From contig CAZMFZ010000107.1 of the NCBI GenBank assembly GCA_964565665.1, positions 1 through 13,138 of the forward strand: a stretch of 13,138 bases of DNA. Direction: 5' to 3'. Position numbers and translations under genes: made by a program. Source of the stretch: CAZMFZ01 sp964565665. GTDB taxonomy: Bacteria > Bacteroidota > Bacteroidia > Cytophagales > UBA9547. Shown one piece after another: positions 8,301 to 13,138 of this stretch; position 1 is the first letter of the stretch; every line of letters starts with the position of its first letter. Below the pieces are notes generated by a model. It ran no database searches, was not told the origin of the DNA, and saw nothing but the letters and a program-made list of their open reading frames with translations.

Positions 8301-9221
8301 GGTTTCGTCAGGAAAATTTGCGTAGCCAAATAATCGATACAACTCATAAATTAAGCCCACATCATAAACTATTCCCCCCACATAGGTATTTCCATCCTGA
8401 TCGTAAGTAGCCGTGTAGCCAAAATTGTCGGCTTTAGAGCCTGTGAATGAAGAGAATACAATTTGAGGATCAACAATCAATGCGTAGTTTGCATCATAGT
8501 TTTTCCCGATTTTAAACGACAGCATGTTGCTATTCAATATATATTCACAACTCACTTTTGCCTGCTTCCCCCCAATAAGCTGATAGGCATAAGGCCGCAT
8601 TTCTACCATCTTACATTGATCTGTTTCTATCTGCAAACTTCCATTTACCAATTTCAGAGATTTATATCCACTGTATTGCAATTGTATTTTCGAGAGGTCG
8701 GCATTGGGTTTGGCTACTAAGTCGTACTTCATATTTTGCCCCGAGCTGTACAGTTTCAAGTCGATGTCAGGATAGAAATCGGCCAAGTATACCTGCTGAT
8801 ACGATGCCACATTACTTATCCAGTTGGCGTTGTCTTGCCCGTAAAAATAGCTTTGCCTATCGGGGTAGGCGTTGGAGTATTGCGGTGTTGCATTTTTTTC
8901 AGCATTCAAAAAGGCTACTTTCAGCCAAGTGCCGCTTACTGATTTGTTGGTGGATTGGGAATGCGTGATGGCATGAAGCCTATCAAAATCAATGAAATGA
9001 TAATATAAAGCATTGCCGCTCAGGTACATTTCCCCACCCGGAATCTCGGCTTTGGTTTTGATGAATTCCGACCACTGGCCTTTGTTTTCGGTGAATCTTA
9101 GTTCGGGTGCGGCAAGTGTAGACAATGGAATAATGGCCTTACCAAATGCAATGTGGCACCCTAGAAATGTGCCTATTATAAAGCTAATGCAATATAAAGA
9201 TAGGTGGGAGTAGCGAAACAT
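5310..9221 (-). CDS. Large T9SS cargo protein with type B sorting domain, SBBP-like propeller and PKD-like domains
   Basis: The protein has 1303 residues from the ATG at 9221. An in-frame TTG at 9263 would add 14 residues, but 9221 places a signal peptide at the N-terminus (hydrophobic core about residues 8-22). Residues 43-50 are FTENKGQW, opening the domain that often precedes SBBP repeats. From about 250 come beta-propeller-like repeats of SBBP type, such as TYLGGSRTDIPQSM, TRFGGSGSDAAFGI and SYLGTTENDQ, each followed by a strand like GNLFFAG. PKD-like domains lie at about 975-1043 (FQWSMGNGTTLSG, YTFEKIGKYAIEL) and 1144-1217. The last 85 residues (IPNFISPNNDNINDAFEI, VFNRWGSKVY, DGLYYFTLNL, YKGWVQV) are the gliding-motility-type C-terminal domain, a T9SS type B signal. 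Inference: it is exported by Sec, then through T9SS, and retained at or released from the cell surface, perhaps as an adhesin. Its ligand is unknown. The gene next downstream on the same strand may be co-transcribed. Confidence 0.9.
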   Translation of the reverse strand: MFRYSHLSLYCISFIIGTFLGCHIAFGKAIIPLSTLAAPELRFTENKGQWSEFIKTKAEIPGGEMYLSGNALYYHFIDFDRLHAITHSQSTNKSVSGTWLKVAFLNAEKNATPQYSNAYPDRQSYFYGQDNANWISNVASYQQVYLADFYPDIDLKLYSSGQNMKYDLVAKPNADLSKIQLQYSGYKSLKLVNGSLQIETDQCKMVEMRPYAYQLIGGKQAKVSCEYILNSNMLSFKIGKNYDANYALIVDPQIVFSSFTGSKADNFGYTATYDQDGNTYVGGIVYDVGLIYELYRLFGYANFPDETIKNIRKDYPVDSFPVSAGAYQIKYQGGMCDVAIFKFSKDGKRRQYATYLGGSRTDIPQSMVVNSNNQLVVFGSTSSLDFPKTNGTVQSTGTGTSFETHANSLQFAGGSQVYLAILNESGTELIAATTIKTNGNSGINYQDKNIDLDFPVEPELLQYYNFGDEARGEVICDKNDNIIVATYSTSKQFPFETTKKDSVAGDNLDAWIFKLNPNLSALKFSTRFGGSGSDAAFGIQPDSKGNLFFAGHTTSTDLAGTLSGMNTALNGQLDGYVAKMDSTGRMLACSYLGTTENDQAFFVQTNLKDEVYVMGQTWSESYPVAANGISPFYSDAKSGQFIHKLDNNLSVTGFSTVFGSREKGPDISPTAFLVDNCGLIYVSGWRGVLNKPGQSQTGRELPLAPPPVGASANEASGFYFAVFNTDMKGINYGTYFGQGSVDHVDGGTSRFDKRGYIHQAICGGCRSQFNSLQTPTTPNVWSPTNKSLNCNMLGVKYDFETVDIKANFTSVPPLKNDTIRITAGQTINFNFSGQTITGANVYWSLYKFPSLKNPLLVSEDPSWSADPRPLPSFMALRKMQIEVDFVKSEACVQTDIQTFFVAIDPKITDAIICNGDTGQFKIDGLVGSVKWLPSAGLSNANAQNPKVFVKQDTSYSVEIFAQDNSYFNKYKAKVKVVTNAISPAFSFLSDSIGTFPLTVAFQNETPIANADFQWSMGNGTTLSGANPVYTFEKIGKYAIELAIDADNQGCFIADAVTKSVFVLPTISQPLYCQENPQGIFTVSGGTLCFWNVNGRIISNCNPQITTIGANIANRNVQVYSEPNKPYSYVFTLTGIVKPFPIATFDYTYTTIAGLDIAQVEFIVSTPVTSQTWQVGNGQVFTTTSFITQYTASGSYPISVSGIDINGCIFNSLTTLELKLLTIPNFISPNNDNINDAFEIVGLQPNSATVEVFNRWGSKVYASGNFSYANDWKADGLTDGLYYFTLNLKNLASKTYKGWVQVAR

Positions 9222-9251
9222 GGAGTGATGACTTTCATAAAGTTGATTTCT

Positions 9252-9259
9252 CAAAAATA
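9252..9259 (-). promoter_or_regulatory. Candidate -7 element for the T9SS cargo gene
   Basis: Read on the minus strand this is TATTTTTG, a full match to the Bacteroidota -7 consensus TAnnTTTG. It lies about 30 bases before the ATG at 9221. If it is used, transcription would start downstream of the alternative TTG at 9263 and so favours the ATG. I see no TTG box 19-21 bp upstream, and such an 8-mer occurs by chance in AT-rich DNA. Confidence 0.3.
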
Positions 9260-9382
9260 GCAAAAAGTACGGTGACTTCTGATGGGTTGCGTATTTGTAT
9301 TGTGTTCGAAGCTCTAAACCCCAATTTGAGCTTGTATGTTTGCGAATGTTATGGTGCAGTCGTTTTAGTTAATCTTTTCCGG

Positions 9383-9404
9383 CCCATCTTTAGCCCATCT
9401 TTAG
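9383..9404. repeat. 11-bp tandem repeat, two copies
   Basis: CCCATCTTTAG occurs twice in direct succession (9383-9393 and 9394-9404). The second copy runs into the left arm of the palindrome at 9402, sharing its TAG. It probably arose by slippage next to the palindrome. Confidence 0.75.
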
Positions 9405-9427
9405 CCTAGGGTTTAAACCCTGGGCTA
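9402..9427. repeat. 26-bp near-perfect palindrome (REP-like or bidirectional terminator)
   Basis: Arms TAGCCTAGGGTTT and AAACCCTGGGCTA meet with no loop. Twelve of 13 pairs are Watson-Crick and the other (9407 with 9422) is T-G. The centre AGGGTTTAAACCCT is a perfect 14-bp palindrome. No T-run follows in either direction, so a classical intrinsic terminator is doubtful. It lies 78 bases beyond the end of the broken toxin gene and about 180 bases upstream of the T9SS cargo gene start. Confidence 0.7.
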
Positions 9428-9505
9428 TGGTGAAATGCATTTTATTGGATGAGATGCAAATAAATAAGAGGAGCAGGTCATTTTCAACTGCTGGTGAATC
9501 TACTG

Positions 9506-9804
9506 TTATTTCATCCAATGTCGATTAGGGTTTAGAGATGTATGTACCACAGCATATATTGTAATTGCGTATGGTTGAGGGTGAATTTTATAATGGAGCA
9601 TATAAGGAAATTTCTTCAGGGGTAAGCAACGAACATCTTTGTAACGCACTTGAAAATAAAGGTTTTTGGCAAGTTGTTTAAAAGCAACTTTTACATCATT
9701 GCGAAACCTTTTACCCAAACCTCTGTCTGTTTCGTGTAATAGTCAATACCTTCCTGAATATCGATTATGGCAACTGAATCGATAAAAAGTGTAAAAAAAG
9801 GCAT
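9506..9804 (-). pseudogene. RelE/ParE-type toxin, frameshifted
   Basis: From ATG at 9804 the frame gives 28 residues, including LFIDSVAIIDIQEGIDYYTK. It then loses register at 9720/9721. The next frame continues with GLGKRFRNDVKVAFKQL, RYKDVRCLPLKKFPYML and IYAVVHTSLNP, ending at 9506. Restoring one G (GAGGTTTG to GAGGGTTTG) joins the two into a protein of 99 residues, the usual length for this family. Family knowledge: RelE/ParE-fold toxins inhibit translation or gyrase and are neutralised by an antitoxin encoded just upstream. The motif R....RC.PL..FPY and the closing HTS.NP are typical of the Bacteroidota branch. As written it cannot make the full toxin. A TTG-initiated 70-residue C-terminal fragment is possible but would lack the N-terminal helix. 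A sequencing error in a short G run is the alternative to a true mutation. Confidence 0.8.
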
Positions 9805-10014
9805 CTAGTATAGTTTAAAATTATCCTTAACATCGTCCTAAGCCTTCCAGTTTTCAGGATTATAATTTTTTATCCGTTCCAATACTATTTATTTTTGCTT
9901 TTCAGTAATATCAGTAATACTGGAATTTCCAATTTCTTTAAAATTGAGGCCATTCACCAGTTCTTTTTAGAACATAAGTTTGTTTTTGGGTACTGCTGTT
10001 GTGACTGGTATCAT
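9805..10014 (-). pseudogene. Probable antitoxin of the RelE/ParE-type module, with three in-frame stops
   Basis: Reading from ATG at 10014 gives exactly 70 codons. The final TAG (9805-9807) directly abuts the toxin ATG at 9804, the classic antitoxin-toxin layout. The recovered peptide includes MIPVTTAVPKNKLMF, KELVNGLNFKEIGNSSITDI, then TEKQK, IVLERIKNYNPENWKA and DDVKDNFKLY. Internal stops lie at codon 16 (TAA, 9967-9969), codon 42 (TAA, 9889-9891) and codon 59 (TAG, 9838-9840). The last two fit single C-to-T or G-to-A changes from Gln (CAA) and Trp (TGG), the latter giving WKAWDDVK. The identification is inferred mainly from position and from a C-terminus resembling toxin-binding tails of Bacteroidota antitoxins. 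The overlapping 67-residue open frame at 9938-10141 on the same strand reads part of this region in a different frame and looks spurious. Confidence 0.6.
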
Positions 10015-10223
10015 GGCACACTAAATAATAGATTAAAATTGTACTAAAAATAGCAATATTGGATTTACAAAGCAATTGAAGTACCATTCGAAGGGATATT
10101 ATTGCTAAATGTACATAGTTGTAAAGTTTGGCTTGAATCACAAACTCCCCTTAATAAATGAGTAGATAGCATAATACTATTCCATCTAACCTTCCGTTCA
10201 TCCCGCAATAGCCTTGTCACACT

Positions 10224-10784
10224 ATGTGGATACTTATTTTGCTTTTACCAATCGCTACGCTTGCCCAATACATGCCATTAAAGAAATATTATCTGCCAAA
10301 GAGTGAGCATATTGTTCACATCGAATTGTTGGGAGCAGGCATAATTGGGTCTATCTATTACGAACACATTTATGCAATCAAGCAAACCCATTTGAAATCC
10401 TACAGCATTGGTTTGCTTTTTTTGACCGATTTATCAGGTATAGATGGTGGTATTATATTAGCTACACCCATCGCATACCAATCTATAGGCACAAGAAAGG
10501 AGCTAAAATGGGAAATGGGAGTAGCCATCACACCTGTATTAGGCACCTTTCCGGCATATCTTTTCTTAAATTTTATTCCAAAGGCGGGCATTAGATACCA
10601 AAAAGAATATAGCAAGTATTGCTACAGGTTGATGTTCAATCCCATCTTGCCTATTTTTGGTATCAATTATGAAAACTATATTTTTGGCGAGAAATACAAA
10701 TTTGATCTATTCCCCACCTTAGCCGAGTGGTCATATTCCATCATTCCATCTATGGGCATAAGTGTGGGTTACGAATTGTGGTAA
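10224..10784 (+). CDS. Hypothetical envelope protein, possibly a small beta-barrel
   Basis: The protein has 186 residues and I do not recognise a family. Residues 1-15 (MWILILLLPIATLAQ) look like a short signal peptide with cleavage near LAQ, but the n-region has no basic residue, which is unusual. An in-frame TAG lies 12 bases upstream of the ATG, so no longer start is available nearby. The rest alternates short hydrophobic and aromatic strands with turns (IHIELLGAGIIGSIYYEH, LKWEMGVAITPVLG, FIPKAGIRYQKEY, SMGISVGYELW) and ends in an aromatic residue, as outer-membrane barrels often do. There is no clear promoter or Shine-Dalgarno sequence and no obvious terminator before the next gene. It lies 209 bp from the divergent broken toxin-antitoxin operon. 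Function unknown. Confidence 0.65.
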   Translation: MWILILLLPIATLAQYMPLKKYYLPKSEHIVHIELLGAGIIGSIYYEHIYAIKQTHLKSYSIGLLFLTDLSGIDGGIILATPIAYQSIGTRKELKWEMGVAITPVLGTFPAYLFLNFIPKAGIRYQKEYSKYCYRLMFNPILPIFGINYENYIFGEKYKFDLFPTLAEWSYSIIPSMGISVGYELW

Positions 10785-10867
10785 ATTCCCCAAACCACCT
10801 GCCTAATATCTCAATTATTTTATTTGTAATTAAATCTACTTTAATTCCATTTTTAATTTTACTTGCA

Positions 10868-10875
10868 TAGATTTG
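10868..10875 (+). promoter_or_regulatory. Bacteroidota-type -7 element for the lipoprotein/beta-barrel unit
   Basis: TAGATTTG matches the -7 consensus TAnnTTTG fully and lies 32 bases before the lipoprotein ATG. That would give a leader of about 25 bases. No good TTTG box is seen 19-21 bp upstream; the region there is T-rich. Confidence 0.5.
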
Positions 10876-10907
10876 CCTTATTTTCTAACCTCTAAACAAA
10901 TAATAAA

Positions 10908-11405
10908 ATGAAAAAAAGTTTAATGCTTGCAACCATTGCATCTTTAAGTTTGATGATGTCGTGCGGTACCACCGAAATTGTAAATCCAACATTGAGTTCT
11001 GAAGTGGGCTCTGGTACAGTGTCAGGAAAATTCAGAGTGGATTTGAATGAGACAAATTTTAATACAGGGAACACCATCTATGAAACTTTCCCTGAAAATA
11101 CTGCTGTTTTAGAGGTTTCTTATAATGAATCGGATGTGAACCCTACAAATTTTTCAAATTCTAATATATCAAAGGTGATGCAAGTGCGCATTGCTGCCGA
11201 TGGTACTTATAGCTTTACCGTTCCTGCATCAGGCAAAGGAACTTCAATTACGGTTAAGCCATTAGATTTTGTAGCCACAAGAGTAACTACTGGAGAGACG
11301 AAACAATATATTTTTGTTTCTAGCCAATTTTCATTAACTGTGAAAAAAGGAAGTACTTATCCTCAATCCATCAAAACCTATTCAGCTTCTAATGCTGCTG
11401 AATAA
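10908..11405 (+). CDS. Lipoprotein of unknown function, predicted beta-rich
   Basis: The protein has 165 residues. The N-terminus MKKSLMLATIASLSLMMSC is a type II signal peptide, with a basic n-region, a hydrophobic core and lipid-modified Cys19 followed by Gly-Thr-Thr. The mature part has alternating strands such as GTVSGKFRVDLNET, TAVLEVSYNES, VMQVRIAADGTYSFTVPASG and TSITVKPLDFVA. The GTVSG.....G.Y.f.vp.sg pattern suggests an Ig-like or carboxypeptidase-regulatory-like beta-sandwich, which is inference. It has no long helices and no catalytic motif that I can see. The next gene starts 32 bp downstream on the same strand, and a strong terminator closes the pair, so the two are probably co-transcribed and may act together at the outer membrane. 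Confidence 0.8.
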   Translation: MKKSLMLATIASLSLMMSCGTTEIVNPTLSSEVGSGTVSGKFRVDLNETNFNTGNTIYETFPENTAVLEVSYNESDVNPTNFSNSNISKVMQVRIAADGTYSFTVPASGKGTSITVKPLDFVATRVTTGETKQYIFVSSQFSLTVKKGSTYPQSIKTYSASNAAE

Positions 11406-11437
11406 TTTTTTCACTCTAATTTTTAAATGAAAATAAT

Positions 11438-12322
11438 ATGAAAAATATGATTTTAAGTTGCTTTTTACTAGCAACATTCTTTGCTTATGCCCAGGATACA
11501 ATCGTTTCCAGTGCTGCAAGTGCCCAAAATTATGAGAAGTTTAAATCAAAAAGAGGTGTGTATATTTTCCCTGAAAAAGGAGAGTTTGCCATAGGTATAT
11601 CTGCCAATTCCTTCTTAAATTATTTTGGAAATTTGGTAAACCCTGCAGGAAATACGGCACCAACTTTCAACAATGCGGCTGGCTCAAACAGGCAGGGAAA
11701 TCCACTTTCGGCATTTGCAGGTCAAAGCTATGGCATATTTGGCAAATACATGGTCAATGAGGCTACGGCTTACAGAGCAAGAGCAAATTTTGGATTTGGA
11801 ACCACTACCAACGGAACTCTCGTTCAAAAAATTGATCCCAATACGCCTGCATCAGTACCCAGCTATGCTGAAAATAAGACAAATACCAGTTCTGGTTCAA
11901 TATTAATTGGGTTGGGCATTGAGAAAAGGAGAGGTAAAGACAGAGTGAAAGGGCTTTACGGAGGCGAGCTGCTATTGGGATTTTCAAATTCTACTACAAC
12001 CTATACTTATGCAAATACTATTGATTTGGAAAACGCCACAGAAAGAGTAATTTCTAATACCAATGGAAATCAGTTTTTAGTTGGGGTAAGGCCTTTTGTA
12101 GGTGTGGAATATTTCTTTGCTCCCAAAATATCTATTGGCGGTGAATTGGCGTACGTTGCCGGGTTAGGTATTAGAAGTGAGGGTATACAGGAAAGAGAAA
12201 GGCTTGTAAATGGCACAACTATAGAAAAATATAAGTCACCTTTTGGAGGCAACCGTGTTAACGCCTTCTATTTTGGCTTAGATAATTTTGATGCCAATTT
12301 GAATCTTAGTTTCTATTTTTAA
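11438..12322 (+). CDS. Outer-membrane beta-barrel-like protein
   Basis: The protein has 294 residues. Residues 1-18 (MKNMILSCFLLATFFAYA) are a signal peptide with Gln at +1. The mature chain shows many amphipathic strands separated by turns: EFAIGISANSFLNYFG, GQSYGIFGKYMVNEATAYRA, GSILIGLGIEKRR, LYGGELLLGFSNS, FLVGVRPFVGVEYFFAPKIS and GGELAYVAGLGIRSEG. It ends in NLNLSFYF, a C-terminal Phe as expected for substrates of the outer-membrane assembly machinery. The length suggests a barrel of roughly 8 to 12 strands. It lies 32 bp after the lipoprotein gene and immediately before a terminator, so it is the second gene of a two-gene unit. The specific role is unknown. Confidence 0.8.
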   Translation: MKNMILSCFLLATFFAYAQDTIVSSAASAQNYEKFKSKRGVYIFPEKGEFAIGISANSFLNYFGNLVNPAGNTAPTFNNAAGSNRQGNPLSAFAGQSYGIFGKYMVNEATAYRARANFGFGTTTNGTLVQKIDPNTPASVPSYAENKTNTSSGSILIGLGIEKRRGKDRVKGLYGGELLLGFSNSTTTYTYANTIDLENATERVISNTNGNQFLVGVRPFVGVEYFFAPKISIGGELAYVAGLGIRSEGIQERERLVNGTTIEKYKSPFGGNRVNAFYFGLDNFDANLNLSFYF

Positions 12323-12329
12323 TTTTTTC

Positions 12330-12373
12330 ATCGAAGTAGGATGCAATTTTTGCTTTCCTACTTCGATCTTTTT
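12330..12373 (+). terminator. Intrinsic terminator after the beta-barrel gene
   Basis: A perfect 12-bp stem ATCGAAGTAGGA (12330-12341) pairs with TCCTACTTCGAT (12356-12367). The 14-base loop contains a further GCAA/TTGC pairing. Five T residues follow at 12369-12373. It starts eight bases after the stop codon. A T-run before the stem (12323-12328) weakens any use in the reverse direction. Confidence 0.9.
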
Positions 12374-12627
12374 ATACACCAAATTAGCTTTATACTTTTT
12401 TGTTAAATTATGGTTAAAATTAGGCCTGTGGTATTTTGAATTTTAGCTTTTACTTCAAAGTGCTTATTTTTATCTACAGCATCTAACCGAAATAAAAACC
12501 ATTGAAAAAATTAATAAAACAAGTATTGTTTCTTTATAGTAGTTTCACTTACTGGGCTCGTGTTTTATTTTGTTTTTATAGATATCTTCAAAAAAATATC
12601 TTGATTTGAAAAATATTAAAGCCAATC

Positions 12628-13138
12628 ATGAAATTTAGGCTTATTGTCTTATCTTTTTTCCTTTCGTCTCTCGCCTTGGCACAATCTGCACAAGAACAGT
12701 ATGGCAAGAATAGAATACAGTACCAAAATTTTCAGTGGAATGTAATCAATACCGATAATTTCGATATCTATTATTACCCCCAAAGCAAAAATGCAGCTAT
12801 CTGGGCCGCTAACTATGCTGAAAATGAATACGAACGAATAGCCGATTTTCTAGGCTATGCCCCTTATCAACGGATCAAGCTAATTATTTATGCTACCCAT
12901 TCAGATTTATTGCAGAGCAATATCGGGCTTTCTACGCAGTCGGTGTTTATTGGCGGATACCGCGTTTTTCTTAAAAACAGAGTGGAAGTTTCTTTCAACA
13001 GTGTCCAAACCGACTTTCAACGCGATATCACCCGAGGCATAGCCCAAATGATATTGAACGAAATGATGTTTTCGGGGTCGATAAAAGAAGTATTGCAAAG
13101 CACTTACTTATTCAGCCTACCAGAGTGGTATTTAAGTG
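12628..13138 (+). CDS. N-terminus of a PD40/TolB-like exported protein (3' truncated)
   Basis: The frame opens at ATG 12628 and is still open at the window end (170 codons seen). Residues 1-18 (MKFRLIVLSFFLSSLALA) are a signal peptide with Gln at +1. The mature start QYGKNRIQYQNFQWNVI, then TDNFDIYYYP, ERIADFLGYAPYQRIKLIIY, SDLLQSNIG and the segment LFSLPEWYL match the N-terminal region of large Bacteroidota proteins annotated as PD40-domain or TolB-like. Those carry a peptidase-like domain followed by a beta-propeller. Where related metallopeptidases have HExxH, I read RGIAQ (residues 136-140), so this part is probably not catalytic. The propeller would be outside the window. The 254 bp between the preceding terminator and this gene are AT-rich with no clear element; TTGATTTG at 12601-12608 is one base off the -7 consensus. 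Confidence 0.85.
   Translation, partial: MKFRLIVLSFFLSSLALAQSAQEQYGKNRIQYQNFQWNVINTDNFDIYYYPQSKNAAIWAANYAENEYERIADFLGYAPYQRIKLIIYATHSDLLQSNIGLSTQSVFIGGYRVFLKNRVEVSFNSVQTDFQRDITRGIAQMILNEMMFSGSIKEVLQSTYLFSLPEWYLS

Noticed and set aside
9222..9263. Upstream TTG start (9263) for the T9SS cargo protein
   Set aside because: It would put 14 polar residues before the signal peptide and would lie upstream of the transcription start expected from the candidate -7 element at 9252-9259.
9938..10141. 67-residue minus-strand open frame
   Set aside because: Its composition is not protein-like, and it overlaps in a different frame the antitoxin reading that abuts the toxin start.
12502..12609. TTG-initiated 35-residue hydrophobic peptide frame upstream of the PD40-family gene
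   Set aside because: It starts KKLIKQ and is hydrophobic, but it has no ATG, no promoter evidence and no family match; an open frame this short is expected by chance in AT-rich DNA.

Overview
The window looks like a piece of a Bacteroidota chromosome. The evidence is a protein ending in a type B type IX secretion (T9SS) sorting domain, several exported proteins with short signal peptides ending in ..AQ, AT-rich spacers, almost no Shine-Dalgarno sequences, and a clear TAnnTTTG-type promoter element (10868-10875). I cannot place it below phylum.

Left part (1-3321). The window opens on the last 28 codons of a probable LuxR-type helix-turn-helix regulator. An AT-rich spacer follows, then a complete pyruvate dehydrogenase E1 beta gene (pdhB, 449-1432) with a strong intrinsic terminator. 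Next is a 499-residue exported MORN-variant (YwqK-like) repeat protein (1551-3050). Between it and the convergent gene at 3353 lies the most striking non-coding structure in the window: twelve copies of a dyad-symmetric 12-mer (type TTCTATATAGAA) spaced 20-22 bp apart, arranged as six units of about 42 bp.

Middle part (3353-9221, minus strand). Two exported-protein genes are read in the same direction, 58 bp apart. The first is a 1303-residue T9SS type B cargo protein with an N-terminal FTENKGQW domain, SBBP-like beta-propeller repeats and PKD-like domains. The second is a 632-residue Bacteroidota protein with an internal OmpA-like segment. Both are probably envelope or surface proteins.

Right of these (9222-10223) is a stretch that looks empty but holds the remains of a type II toxin-antitoxin operon on the minus strand. 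The RelE/ParE-type toxin is broken by a single-base frameshift. The probable antitoxin is broken by three in-frame stop codons and abuts the toxin start. A 26-bp near-perfect palindrome and an 11-bp tandem repeat lie beyond the toxin end.

Right part (10224-13138, plus strand). There is a 186-residue probable envelope protein of unknown function. A two-gene unit follows, consisting of a 165-residue lipoprotein and a 294-residue outer-membrane beta-barrel-like protein, with a recognisable promoter in front and a strong terminator behind. The window ends inside a gene whose N-terminus matches the Bacteroidota PD40/TolB-like exported protein family.
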